A stretch of 64,000 bases of DNA from Allacma fusca (Eukaryota > Arthropoda > Collembola > Symphypleona > Sminthuridae), in NCBI GenBank assembly GCA_947179485.1, contig OX359245.1:539001-603000 (forward strand), in the 5' to 3' direction. Positions within the stretch are counted from its first letter, which is position 1; every line of letters starts with the position of its first letter. A program made the translations under genes and the position numbers. This document shows positions 21,501 through 34,137 of the stretch, piece after piece. The notes under the pieces were generated by a model, which was not told the origin of the DNA, made no database searches, and saw only the letters and a program-made list of their open reading frames with translations.

Positions 21501-24500
21501 AAATATATTTTGGTATTACGAATTAAAATAATAAACCTATGTTTTCGAAATCGAATTATTTTTAAATATCCAGTTTTGACAATTCTACAAATCCAAATTT
21601 AATTTTTCGCGCATTATATCGATCTTTTTAAAAATGCTTTAATTTTAATTTCTGTAATGTCAAAACACTGCAATAAGATATAAATTTTGAAAAATTCTGA
21701 GGGAAATTTTGCAGGAAGTTGGAGTCAAAAATTATAATTAAATGAAAGTAAATACTCTTAAACATTTAAAAATCGTCGGAGTGGATTCGAACTAAATTTG
21801 TAGCTGATCAGCTAATCATTTAAATAGATACTAGTTCAATTTTCAAAAATTTATTTAACGTACTTAAACTCACACTGTGCCAGAATCATTTAGAGGAATA
21901 ACATTTTCATGTATCGGTTGATTTTTAGCATTCCAGTAGTAGCGTTCAAATATTTCTAAAAGTAATTGACATATTTAAGAAAAGCTTTCTCTACGTCCTC
22001 TCAAACACTAGATTAAAATCTGTTCCTCAACTTTAATTGCATTATTAAATAAAATTGTGCACTAAAATTTTAAATGCTAACTGGTTGCATTCAAGCAGAA
22101 ATATGAAACTAAATTAGTTAATTTTTTAAAATTCAAACGTACAGTGTTCCTAATGTTTGTTATTGCAGTTTTAAGCTCCTTGTTGTAATTCCCATTATGA
22201 GCGGAGGATGGTTCATCAAATACTTAAAAGTACCACAATTTTCGACTTAGCAGCATAATATTACACTCAAAAGGATATTCATAAAATTGTCTACAATTAT
22301 TATTCTATTGCTTCAAAATATTTTCAGAGATCATGAACCAACTAGGAAAAAATACAAGATCACAAACTCCTCCTCCTCCATCCCATCGTAAGTGCTTGTT
22401 GGTTATGACCACAGTTTTCAATCTATGTATAATGTTATTAAAATACCAATACAATAAATGGCTCAATGTTTTTTTGTTGAAATAATATTTGCTGGAACTC
22501 GTTCATTTTGAATTTTAATTAAGCAGTTCAAGTTGGTTAAGAATTTAAAATAAAATCGTTTCTAACATTAAATTTGAAACTTCTGTTTACTAAATTTGAA
22601 ATTTTTCTAGTTTTATTTCAAAAAATCCTGTATAACAAATTAAAAGTTTCATAATATCTGTTATTGTACAATATGCATGACATGTTAATTCTTTCAACCG
22701 GCGTGAGAGTTTTTAATTTTGAAGAAATGTTCCTTCCTTACTTTATTTTTCGAGTGCTCTCTTGTCAATTCCTTTTTAATCGGGTTTCAAATTAAAGCTC
22801 ACAATTCAATTGAGGAAAACACCCTCAATTTTTAGAAAATTTACTGCAATACGCGTATGCGGGTCTAATGTCTTGTCCCTTTCCAAAGCTTCTCATTGTA
22901 TATGGTCTCGACCTGCGGCAACGAACATTGTATGATGCAAAACCTCGTTACAGAAAATAGTACAATGGTAATACATCATATGAAGCGTTTTAATTCTGCC
23001 CCTAAAATAATTCTATAAATTGTGAAAATGTATTTATACGTTATACGTTATTATAGGCATGTGCATAATAAACATCTTTACTAATAATTAAAAAAAGTAA
23101 AATAAATTGACCGTTATGTAGTCACATCATATTGTCCGATGCTTAGTCACAATGTAAAAACATTCTCCTATATAATCCTATAGCATATGCCAATAGTCAT
23201 ACTCGGAGGTGAGACGGAAGCCGCTATAAGTTCATTTTTTAAAGTATTCTTTCCTAATAAATACTCCAAACCGAGGGTCACGTTTGAGTAACACCCAAAA
23301 GGTAAAAAGTAAGTAAGTTAAGGTCAGATGTCAATCGGATTTGGGCTATGCCGATAATTTTAACAGTAATGTACGATTATATAAATAATTTAAGTTTCAA
23401 ACAAAACGTACCCCAATTGCATCTGCTAATACGACCGCGTTCTTTACGTGGAAAATAAACGATATGGCGTTGAAAAAAATTGTTTTAGCTAGTTTTCCTG
23501 CCGAAATTGTATAACTATTATTATAGACAATTTTCTGCATACCGAGTTCAGTATATCCATTCTCATAGAAGGGCACAAAGTGATAGAAAAGTAATATATG
23601 GGATAGAGTAACTAATATGTCAAACACAAATTCACAATTTCAAAACAATTATTTTAAATAGGGACAAATTATAACTCCCATTATAAGATCCCAGTTTAAT
23701 TCCTGTGCGGATAAATATGTCTAAATGGAAAATTAAAGGTGTGCAGGATACCTGTTGGCTGGTATTCTAAGATAATTTATAAAAGTTTTGTACTGCGCTG
23801 TACCTGTTGACTGCGCCACCTGGTGGTGACGTACATACTGTATAGTCAGAGCATTTTGTGTTTATAATACCTGATTTATTTTCCTGATATTAAATAAATG
23901 AGAAATTTCTCTGTAAAATCAAATGTTTGGAATGTAGCTGCTCTTAAATAATTTAAACAAATTTAATTCATGTCGATTTGGATTTAATATTTCGAAAAAA
24001 AAACATATTTTGAGGCCTCGAAATACTTTCAAAAATCCGTAATAACATTGGTCTCACGAGCCACATAGCAGTTGATCTCAGCTCAACGAAAAACATTTAT
24101 CTTTTCTACAGGATAAAGTAATGTCAAACGAAATTTCGGCGGGATTTTTAAATGCACCCCTTTTTTTACAAACATTTCAAGAATATTGTCTGCAAGAAAG
24201 GAATCATTTGCGATTTGGACCCACTCACGAGAAATTGTTTTGCGATGTAGTTTCAAAAATATATTTATATTTTTGAGTGACTTGAGACTCGAAAAATTCC
24301 AGTAACTTCTCCGTGAGGTGTAAAAAGAGGCTCAATTGATTTAAAACGTAAGATCTTTTCGACCGATATTTCGGAGGGGCATTTAAATTCATCCGCTTGT
24401 TTATACCAAAATTCTTTTTGGTCAAGAATTCTCAGAATTTGTCACACTCAGGGTACTTGTGGCTAATTAAGAGCTTATTTTCAAGAAAAATTGCAAAATA

Positions 24501-24798
24501 ACAAAAATTATGTCGCAGATCAATTTTGGCGGGATATTCTAAAATGTGAACGTCTCGACAAATATTCCCATAATCTGAACGATTTTAAGGTAAAAAATAA
24601 AGCCCCTTCTCAGGGACTGTAAATTTGTTTCTAATACTGTGACTGTACATGTCAAACTCTTAACCTGCCATTTCTTGGGGCAACGTGAGGTTTATTTCGC
24701 ATATAATTAATTGAAAAACAGTCGAAATTGCCACAAATTCCCGGCTGAATTTTGGTGGGATATTCAAATACATGGACAAAAGTAGTAATAATTCATCG
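18590..24798. repeat. Long gene-free tract of ancient repeats
   Basis: No gene seen. About 18930-19560 copies the family at 13040-13385. About 20030-20110 resembles 63880-63960. About 20820-21000 resembles 1630-1760. About 23150-24100 is the partner of 600-1210 (shared GAGGCCTC and GGTCTCACGAGC blocks). The recurrent GGCGTGAAAG-type core appears at 21408 and, as GGCGTGAGAG, at 22700. All are heavily diverged and non-coding. Confidence 0.55.
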
Positions 24799-24871
24799 AT
24801 CAACTATTACCTGTGGACATCCCATAAGGAAGAGTTACCTTCCCCAGGGGGTTGCACAGGTAATAGTTGAT
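24799..24871. repeat. 17-bp perfect inverted repeat (hairpin)
   Basis: ATCAACTATTACCTGTG at 24799-24815 is the exact complement of CACAGGTAATAGTTGAT at 24855-24871, with a 39-base spacer. The core ACAGGTAA recurs at about 24919 (GCAGGTAATAGT) and 24951 (ACAGGTAACA), so the region is also a loose tandem. Role unknown. Confidence 0.7.
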
Positions 24872-26033
24872 ACGGCATATAGTTGTTTCACACAGGGCTC
24901 TCAACTCTGGGATTCGTGCAGGTAATAGTGTCAGAGCACCCCATGCTACACAGGTAACATCAAGCATATGTCGGGTTCTCTTACAGAAAGTATGGTTAAA
25001 AATTATTTACCATCAGAAACTTCTCAGGCTCACTTAAGGCAGTGTAAATTCTCTTGCGAGTATTCTGAGTAATCATCTCCCACAGAAACTCCACATAATC
25101 AAATATGAATACTTACAGCAAATAATAGTATTATTTTACCAGAATCGAACCCAGATTAAATAGTGGTCTGCAAGCAAGACACACTGACACTACTAATCTT
25201 GTAGAAATATTTACTTTGGTGTACGGATGATCTTTTAAAGGATATTAGCGTACATATACAACTTAATCCCTGTAATCCTTAGAAAATCTACTGTTTGGAT
25301 ACTCAACATATATGAAAGTAACTTACTTTTAATTCTTCCGGGATTCCTGGTAAATTAATGAAAATTACGAATAAAAACTTATTAAGCTTTCCCGTCACCA
25401 GGAAAATCAGCATTCTTAAGTAAGACTGGCAATAACAAAATTTAAAAATAATATATCTTGAGTAGCACCAAAATTAGTACTGTTGCTGTCATGACTACGG
25501 TCATCGCTAGCATTCATCATATCTTCATTCCTTTGACAATACTTGGAATAATTACACATTTCCTTCAGATTATCATTACTTTTATGAAAGAGAAGACCTT
25601 GCTTGAAACCAAATTCTTTGAAACATAAATTGTATTAACATTTGTACTTACCAAACTGTGTTGCTCTTTGAAATGATAAAAATGACAGTTTTGGACCTTA
25701 GTGATCTTACATAATTCACAAAGGCTTTCCCCGTTCGATGTGATCCTCCTTAAAATGAACTTCTAAATTATCCACTTGTTTATTTGAACAGAGAAGACAG
25801 ACAATAGTTCCATTTTGAATTTACTTGATGCTGTGGGAGTGTAAGCTCTTGCGACTCGAAGGTTAATAATAATAATGTTTCACATTTTAGGTCAAAACTT
25901 ACACATTCTAAGATCCTGGAAAATGAGTAGTATTAGTATTACATGAAAAGTTTTGATTGTCTCTCACAATTTATAATTAATCCCATATGTAAATTCTCTT
26001 AAAAATAAGAAACGAATATGTTTCTAGTAGTTA
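24872..26033. other. Gene-free stretch
   Basis: No ORF or repeat recognised beyond the loose AGGTAATAGT copies near its left edge. It lies 3' of the candidate gene on the minus strand and may include its 3' UTR, but I could not identify a poly(A) signal with confidence. Confidence 0.4.
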
Positions 26034-26125
26034 TTATATTTTATTCTTTCTAGGAACAGCTGGAACAAGTTCAACATAATTTTGATTATCCATGCCAACC
26101 AAAATTGAATCCAAGGGACGTCTCA
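26034..26125 (-). CDS. Exon candidate 4: short basic tail
   Basis: After a pyrimidine-rich acceptor, two bases complete the split codon from block 3, then 29 residues starting RRPLDSILVG and ending PRKNKI before TAA. The intron from 26126 to 26350 is 225 bp. A basic, tyrosine-containing tail would fit the cytoplasmic end of a type I protein. Confidence 0.4.
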
Positions 26126-28238
26126 CTGGAAAATACGAAACAAACACAATTATGAGCATGCGTAGGATAAATACAGGGAAACATAAAATTAGGACAAGGG
26201 TACTTACATTTTTCCAGTAAAAATTACCAGCCAAGCAAAACAAAAACAGAACTTACCCCAAAGCTGCAATTTAACATAGCTCGCATGTTAGAAATAAGCA
26301 TGTTAGTTACCAACCCCAAAAGCAAATAGAATCAACTAAGAATTAGTTACCTGATATAATGCCGATGTACCAAGAAGTAGACTCCGGAGGACCTGTAGGT
26401 TTCTCAGTCACATGTCTACACTCTCCTTGCTCAAGACCAGGAATATTACAGGTTTGACCTGGATGTACCTCAATTACTATGAAGCGACCCAACTTAACAG
26501 CAGAATCTACACATATCGCCGCATTCCTGTATGTCTGTCCCCATATGCAATTAAAGGAGCACTCCAAGCAACAGGTTAATGTGGAACAATTATTTGCATG
26601 GAACAAAAATAAGTTAATAACCAGATGTGTAAAATCAAAGGAAACAAACAACTTGCCCATTTTGAAGACCTTGAGAACTAAGTTGTTGATGAGAGGCCTC
26701 ACTGAATAGACATATAATTTCAACGTGGCCGGGTATAATGCAGAGGTGGGCAATGTGTTACTGATGGTATACTATGTTTGCACCTGAAATAATGATGCTG
26801 TCATGATTTCGTTTTACAAAACGATTAAGGGTTCAAATGGAAGATTGAAGCTTGTCTTTATTTCAATACCTCAAACAGTACATGAAAAATAATAAAGTTG
26901 GTTGAAGTATAAATGGAAGAATGGTTTTGTCTTCATTTAACTTAAGAAATCTTAGTTGTTAGGAATGCATGAAAAGTTTATTGTAGAAGTGAATTTAATA
27001 AGTGAATAAAAAACATTTTCCTAGCTAAAATTTTGGTAATATACGAAAGAAGAACCTTGGAAGTCAAATTCAAAACTAATAACAAGTGAACATTCAAATA
27101 TTTAAAACTTGAAATTTTGGACAAACTGAAATTAAAATCCTACATCTAGTGACAATTGAAGCGTTTCTAACTTGAAATTTACTACAAAAATTAGATAAAG
27201 GGAAGCTAAACTCATAACTACTGACAACTGAAGTGTAAAATGGATAAAATGTCTAGCCCCCGGAATTTAATAATTATCGAACAAGAATTACGTAACAATT
27301 TGGACATTTTTGGTAAGTACATTTTAAGTATTCAACAAGGCAAGCAAACATTTACGTGGTTTTTTGAAAAAAGCAAAGGGATTTCCAGCATTATACCGTA
27401 GTAAACCCTCGCTTGTTTTCTTTATATCAGTCAGCTTCTTTATGAGTACGTAAGAGCGGTACAGGGTACGCCAGAGTTTTTCTCCTTACTCTAAAAGCAA
27501 ACAAATGAATTCAGCATAGCTGTATGGAATATACACGCATGAAAATGCTAACCTGTAAGACGTGTAGACACAACAGTCGTTGCGTCCGTCTGGTCCTTTG
27601 TCTCACTTGTCTCCGGCTCATAATTACTCAACTTAGCAAAATATGAATGAGGGGTTGTATCCTCTGATGTTGCAAGGACCGAAGCGTCTTCCCTTTTTGT
27701 GTTCAAGTAAATTTGTCTCTCCGTGGAAAAGATTGAAGGTGTTGTATGTTCAGTTTCCGTAGGTTGAAAGTCTCTTGTAAGGGTCTCTGTAGAAAAGATG
27801 GTGCTCACTTGCGTAACTTTCTCAGTTTGAATGATACTTGTAACAATATCAGTAGGAAGGACAGGGTTCACGGTTGTAATTTTCTCAGGATGATTGACAG
27901 TATGGACATTTTTGATTGAGTTGACTGAAAAGCAAAATATTAAAAATATAATGTCTACCTAATATACTTCAAATAAACCTATACTTTTAATAATTACTAA
28001 AATTGCGCTGTAAAAAAAATAAAAAAATAATTTTGAACCTCCGGATGACATTTGTTAACTGTAAGCATTCGTTTTCACTTTTCGCTGCAAATTGAGTAAT
28101 TTCACCAATTTTACCACCACAGAACGCAAGTTTCTGAACAGAAATAATAAAATTATCTCCAGCGTGAACACACTTTTCACAAATATTTTGACCACTGACC
28201 ATAGTCAGGATGAGCAGTGTAAACAGTAGAATATACAT
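26034..28238 (-). CDS. Candidate spliced gene: small secreted or type I membrane protein
   Basis: Four exon-like blocks read on the minus strand. Block 1 (28238 to about 28039) opens with ATG and a clear signal peptide (MYILLFTLLILTMVSG), followed by a Cys-containing segment. Block 2 (27924-27553) is a Ser/Thr/Glu-rich, mucin-like stretch after an acceptor TTTGCTTTTCAG, ending at a CAG|GT donor. Block 3 (ending 26351) has a second Cys segment and a TSWYIGIIS stretch that could start a membrane helix, ending at CAG|GTAACT. Block 4 (26125-26034) follows ATTTTCCAG and ends in TAA. The 3-4 junction is phase-consistent; the 1-2 junction is not with the best-looking donor, so boundaries are uncertain. 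I do not recognise the family. It is the only host-like gene candidate here, and transcript data could overturn it. Confidence 0.42.
26351..26560 (-). CDS. Exon candidate 3: second Cys segment and membrane-proximal region
   Basis: Right edge is approximate because several AG acceptors are possible. It reads CVDSA...FIVIEV....TC......EC...T, closely matching the Cys pattern of block 1, then a Pro/Thr-rich piece (EKPTGPPESTS) and WYIGIIS before a strong GTAACT donor at 26350. Confidence 0.4.
27553..27924 (-). CDS. Exon candidate 2: Ser/Thr-rich linker
   Basis: 372 nt open throughout, with two bases before the first full codon. The product is rich in Thr, Ser and Glu, with repeated IFSTE and ST-rich words (VSTIFSTET, PSIFSTER), typical of a glycosylated extracellular stalk. 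Good acceptor and donor; ends in phase 1. Confidence 0.42.
28039..28238 (-). CDS. Exon candidate 1: signal peptide and Cys segment
   Basis: About 16 hydrophobic residues after the ATG at 28238 end in VSGQ, a plausible signal-peptidase site. The mature part has CEKC, then a CVHAG...FII..V...FC...EC pattern. AG|GT at 28039/28038 is the nearest good donor but leaves phase 2, while block 2 needs phase 1; an upstream A|GTGAAA in the same block would fit the phase but is a weaker donor. Confidence 0.4.
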
Positions 28239-29390
28239 GTTTGTATGATTTGAAACGAAAGAATGGATCGAATATCCCTTGCTAGTCTTGTTTTTAACTA
28301 TTTTCTGTCCATCCGTACTTGCTAAATACAAGCAAGCATGAAAGTGCTTGCGCTATTTATTTCCCGTTATTATTGTCTAAAGTGCTGAAACAAAGACAAG
28401 ACAAATTTAGACGGACTTGAAAGTTGATCTCTATTGATTACCATGATGTTGATCAAGTTTTAAGTTGCTAATGCCCGACAGTGGTACTATATACATACGT
28501 AGTACATATATCACGGGGTTCGTTGTAAAAAAAAGATGTTTTGCTGAGCTCACGAGGTCACCGAGCTAATTATTTAAAGACAGTTTAGCATGTATTAGAC
28601 CAATTACCTTGTAATGACCTGGAAGAGGAAACTGTGTACATAAAACGTCTTGATGTTATAAGCCTGGGGTTTTTAGTGGAGACTACACTTTATTACCAGA
28701 TTTTGAGCTGTCACTCTTTTGACGTTGTGGTAAACGGGAGGGCGAATTAAAGAGATTATAAAACCGAGCTGGTTTATAAATGAGCTTAACTTCACTGGAA
28801 TTGGAATGTTTTTTCTTATTCTTCCTCTAAACGATATTGTGTGAAAACATCAGGTTCTCGATGAGTTTTAGATAATTTCATCATTTCTGGGTGTTTTGTT
28901 TTCCAATAATTGTAAGACATTGCGTGTACAAGAGTATTTTGTAGATACCTGAAATAATTTACTGTAGTTTTGCAGTTAGTTACGTAATGAAAGTGAATAG
29001 TACATCTGTCACAATTTATGACTAACTGGAACTTCAAAATTGAAGTACTCATTTGTCAAATATTTGTTTTTCAACAGTCACAATATCCTGTTCATTTACA
29101 ATGTACTGGGAATAACACACGGTGTCAGTCATTTATATTTAATAATTCATCTATTGAGAGGATGGCTTTATTTACACCTGGTTGTCCTTCTAAATTTGTT
29201 AAAATTCAGTGTAATTATTACACCTATTTTGTAAAGCGTATCCTCATTAAAAAACGGAAAGAGTGCGGATTTCTTATTTTATACTTTTAATTCAGCATAT
29301 CTGCTGGCATCTGGTGTAGTTAGCTCATTTCCAGGTAATTACGAATGCTTTATTGTATTAGATTCCTCACTTTTTCCTGCCTTTTTCCTT
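28239..29390. other. Gene-free stretch upstream of the candidate gene
   Basis: No gene or repeat recognised. TATATA-like words occur near 28485-28510, which could suit a minus-strand promoter but are common in this AT-rich DNA. The frames at 28816-29052 and 29018-29290 overlap on opposite strands and look like chance. Confidence 0.4.
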
Positions 29391-31190
29391 TAAAGGAGTT
29401 GGGGTCATCTATCTAACCTTGGAAAGGTATATGTATGTCGCATATAAACGCAATTTTTTTATACATTCTTACAGTAGTACAATGTGAGAATCTCGCCATC
29501 TATGGTGACTTCATAAATTATTCAAACTTTCTTTTGCAGCTGTAATTAGCACCATTGACTGGATGTTGCAAACAGCTAGTTCGTGAGATTTGAGAAAATT
29601 TTCTAATTAAAAATACTTTTAAATAAAACCTATGTATACGTCCTTCTGCTTGTCAAGTTACGTTTTCCGTCCCACATGTCCCCAATACCTCACTTCACCC
29701 CTTTGTGAATTTGTTTATATGAAGAGGTAAGGTGCAAACAGACGTAAGTTGATTTCCAAAATTTTGCACGTGAATTTGTTTTATTGTAAAATATATTTGT
29801 TACATTATAAAATTATTGACCGAATGAGTGACCCACCTCAAAGTACCTTTGACATATAGGATTTTACTCATGCATTAGCACAAGTACCTGATGATTTTTG
29901 CTTTTCGCTTGTTCACAGTAGAAGTCATTATTAATCTTCCATTTTTATTATGGTTATTACCAGTGCTCGGCACGGGTACGAAAAATCGGTACCCATACCC
30001 GTATCCGTACCCGAAGTGCGGGTATCGCATTATCTAGTATCTATACCCGTACCCACACCCGAGTATCCGGGTACAAATTTTTCATACCCGTACCCGCAAT
30101 GTAATCTCAAATCATGTGCCTGTACCCGCATTGTACCCGTACCCGAAAAATACTCGAAAATTGTACCCATACTCAGGTATCTCAGTGTCGTACCCGTACT
30201 CGTATTCGGGTGCTCTGTATCCAGATTTCTCTAAATGTAGTACCTAGTACGTTACGTATAATAATGTATGACACCTTAGTGTATAATTCTGACTAGCTAG
30301 AGCGGTATTTGATATTGTATATTTTCATTGAAGAGTAGAAAAACTAGAAACGTCTTTGATTAGAAATAAAATTAACTTGCATACTTGCAGATTCATCAAT
30401 ATATTACCAACCGTACAAAATTTCGATGAATTCTATTTTCCACTTCTATTTTGTTATTATTCCTCGTTTTTGTTTATTTGTTTATACTTCCTAAAACACG
30501 TTTCCCAAAATGAATATATTTTAGCTACACAGCCTAAAATACATTTACTGTATGTTGTAATGTTAAAAGGGTATTAACACTAAGCAATAAGTAATCAGAA
30601 ACACGAAAGTTTCCAACGTATGGGCACGATTGCATAAAAATTCATCAAAACGTCTCAATTCTCAACGTATTCAAATACTCGGGTAAAATTGTCGTGGGTA
30701 CGAGTAAATGACACTATTATACCCGTACCCGGTGGGTATATACCCATTTTGAAATCCTTGTACCCGTACCCATACCCGTATCCGTACCCGAAATTTTGTG
30801 CCGACCAACGTGTACCCGGATAGTACCCGAAATTTATCGGGTGCACAAAATCGATACCCGGGTAGTACCCATACCCGTACCCGTACCTGTTTACCCGAGT
30901 ATTACCCATACCCGTCCCGAGCACTGGTTATTACCGATGGCTAATAGCAAAATCTCGATGATAAAAACAAGATAAACAAAGCCGATTAATTGATGTCAAT
31001 TAATAATTTTTTCGCAAGCGAGAACAGTTCTGAATAATAAAGCACTATGTGGCATTACACTATGCCTATGTACAAATACACATGACGTCATATACAGTCA
31101 GTCAGACTTCGTTGTGACAACGAATGATCATCCATCAGTCAGTCGTAATTTGTCAGATTTTGGGATAACGTCCTTTGTGGCACATCCCTT
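29391..31190 (-). mobile_element. Partial Harbinger-like element, older copy
   Basis: Reverse-complement relative of 58437-59068. Shared blocks include a GGTCACTCATTCGGTCAATAA-type segment (here inverted near 29815-29840) and, near 31085-31180, TGACGTCAT and GACTGACTG words followed by TTTGTGGCACATCCC. It ends TTTGTGGCACATCCC|TTA, consistent with a PIF/Harbinger TWA target. The left end appears truncated at 29391. A GTACCCG hAT-like element is inserted in it at 29961-30926. Confidence 0.6.
29961..30926. mobile_element. hAT-like element with GTACCCG-word arms
   Basis: 966 bp. Tips CAGTGCTCGG and CCGAGCACTG are perfect inverted repeats matching YARNG; target duplication GTTATTAC at 29953-29960 and 30927-30934. 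Each arm is about 270 bp of degenerate TACCCG and GTACCC repeats. The ~430-bp AT-rich centre is unique and non-coding. Same tip family as 40551-46271. Confidence 0.92.
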
Positions 31191-31195
31191 AGAGG

Positions 31196-33204
31196 TCTAA
31201 TGTCGTTTGGAAGTGCGTTCCGTCAACTCGAACAATTATTTAGGATTATGTTACTAATTTAAATTGAAAATCAGATAATGTGTTAGAATCTATGCCAAAG
31301 ACCTGAAGCCTAGGCGGAAAGTAAAATATATGGCGTTGAAACTAAATATTGTAGCGAATTTTGCTGTCAAACTAAATTTTTTATTATATGAAGTGAATTT
31401 ACTTTATGGCGGTTTTCTCGTAGATAGCTTTCCCTTTATAATGGCACAGTTAAATTTTCCCTAGGATTGCATTTACATTACAGAGTAGAAAAAATTCCGT
31501 GGCATCTTCATACATTGACAAGAAATATACGGAACTTGTGGAGATGTTATGTCAACTCCGGCCTAAAAATACATTCAGTGGCATGATATTAGACTGCAAT
31601 GAATGTTCATAAAACTAGCGACAATTGTACTGCTTCAAAATATTTTTACGGGCAGGATAATCTCCAGAAAAAATGGGAGAACCAACAATTCTCCTCCTCA
31701 GTTTCATTCCTTCCTGTAAATACTTTAGTTTCGTTCTTTATCATGCCTAGTGAATCAACCAGGCTCAAAATTATGTATCTACCATTATAGTAGGCGGTTG
31801 TAGTGCAAAAATATATTTAGTGGCGTCAAAACACAAACTTTAAAAGAATTTGCAACATGTGAAGCCATAGGATTTTGTATACAGAATTCGCAACTCCCAT
31901 CTATATATTTCTAAAATAAAACGTGGAATTCGATATTTTGGACAATTAAATTTGCTCGGAACAAAAAAATTATCTGCAGAGTAAACATACGGTTACTAAA
32001 ACGGTTTGCTGTAGTTCTAACTCTCTACTCTTTGAGCTAAAATTGGGGTAGAATGGTGACTAAAGGAGTTGTTAGAATCCTGCTGAATAATTCATACCGC
32101 CAATGTCAAATTTCATAATGTTTTGAGCGATTAATGCAAGACCCCTAGTCCAAGTAGGAACCAAGCGGTAATAACGATACACCCTGTATCTATTTTTTTT
32201 TAAATATATGGGTTGGATTTTTAAGCGTCCAAAATTTAATTTCCAATAGGATTAGTCGCTGCCGCTAGTGGTAGTTCAATTATTTATTTGCCCAAATCTT
32301 TTAGTTAGTATTATGCTTGCATAAATAGTAAAGGCACCTTTTAAGGCAAAAATAATACCACATGAGGTTAGATATAATGACACAGCGTTGTCGCAAATAA
32401 TCTAAAGTTTATTTGAATAATACAAAACCGATACAATTTTCAGGACTTGAATCATAAATTGTAATATTAAATTGCTTAAATTTGATGCAGAGATTGAACT
32501 CTAACCCATACTCATGTAGTCTACTCCATCTATGTCACAACTAGGGTGACTGTAACTCATGGAATTTATTTTCCCAGATTTTTAGCATTTTAAATTTACT
32601 TCAGCAATGTAAATTCCAGCCTTTCTAAAACTTGTACATAAATAATTACTAAACACTGTTGTTTATTGATTCGGAAAAATTATTAGTTGGGGTACTTCGA
32701 TTTTTAATTCGGATCAAAGCAGTGCTTGATTTGCTAATCAATTCCAAGTCCAGACAAATTGAAATACGCCACTGCTATAATCAAAAATCTAGGACGAAAT
32801 TTAGTTTAGCTTAACTTGAACGTATGTATAGGAAAGTTAGCACATAAAATCTATTATGTTAGTTTATTCCGACTAATTGTATTTCTTAAATTTAAAATTC
32901 AAAAATATTGTGAAGCTGCTATGTATCCATCTGTACCCAATATTGGTGTTTTTACCAATGAGCATCACTAACTGGGAAATATTTAATTTCTTAGGTTTTT
33001 GGGATACAATATACGTACAAGTTTACAAATCTTTAAAAAAAGTTTCCCACACTTAAAAATGCTGGCTTGACCTTCGTGAATTTCGACAGTCGCAGGAGTC
33101 AAGTCCTTTAATTATATGTTGTGGCGCTCATTAAACAAAATTCCATCAATGAAAGCATATCAAGTGGCGTACAAGCTAAATTTTGTACAATATTTTTAAC
33201 ATGC
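31196..33204. repeat. Old dispersed repeats, no gene
   Basis: About 31400-31540 is related to 50485-50620 (shared GGCACAGTTAAATTTTCCC-type block). About 31790-32000 is related to 50890-51080. About 32215-32420 is related to 300-500 and 47230-47465. In order these suggest one long ancestral repeat of at least 2 kb. Non-coding. Confidence 0.6.
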
Positions 33205-33290
33205 AATGTTGGGTACAGATACGGGTATGGGAACGAATACGGCAGAATACCTATTTGAGTCGATTCCATCAGGTACATGTACGATTGCTT
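33205..33290. repeat. Fragment of GTACCCG-type word array
   Basis: Short degenerate run of ATACGGGTATGGG words (about 33205-33245) and GGTACATGTACG (about 33270-33283) with no tip or partner arm. Probably a decayed relic of the family at 29961 and 40551. Confidence 0.35.
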
Positions 33291-34137
33291 GAAATACATG
33301 AACCTAATCTTCAAGTACCTTAAATCAGACATGGAAAACGTTATCGGATAGCGTTATTGAAAAACGTTATTAACCGAAAATTTGACCTAACAGTTTTTGA
33401 TAACTACAACGGAAAGCGATGCATAAAAATTCGGTTAAACGAACACAAACGATATAATTACTGGTTTAATTAAAACCGGAAACAATAACAGAAACGGAAA
33501 AAATACGGGTATTTTCCGTTTTTAAGCAACTGTAAAATCGAACAGTATGCTATCTCCTGATCGCCAACTAAAACCAATGTCACAGCACATTATATAAGAC
33601 ATGAGTGCATAGATGTAGTGTTTCGGGTATAGATACACTCGAGTAAACCTTATTGTTTTCCCTTCTAAACAAAGTCCTGCTTCAATTTTTAGTTTCCAAC
33701 ACCTTATTAAAACTATTAATTAGAACCTTGTTAAAATTGTTAGAATCATTTAAATATATTTTGGTTTATATTTATTGTTAGCCCAATCAAAGCATTTATT
33801 CTGGCAAGAGAAACATTACATTTAGCGTTCAGTCTTTCAAGATAAAAAGATCAGTACAGTTTTTCAACACTTTGAAGTCCGAAATGAGGATCAAAGATCT
33901 CGATATTTAGTGGAAGTTTGTGATTCAATAGTTCGGGTAAAACCAAAATTTTATAGCGAATTTATAAAAATGCACATATTATTCAAAAAAAGTGTATTGT
34001 TCGAGTTATGAAAATATTCTGCGGAAAAAATCAAATTGGTGTTAAATTTGATTGGTGAACTAGCAATGGTCCTGCTCAGAGCTTCTGTCGGGGACGGGGA
34101 CGGGACACTGGACGGACCGGGACGGGACGTCCCCGGG

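Noticed and set aside
24799..24960. CRISPR array
   Set aside because: Only partial, inverted and irregular repeats; the DNA is clearly eukaryotic.
29961..30926. Telomere-like TTACCCG repeats
   Set aside because: The TACCCG words are irregular, run in both orientations and are bounded by hAT-type tips and an 8-bp duplication.
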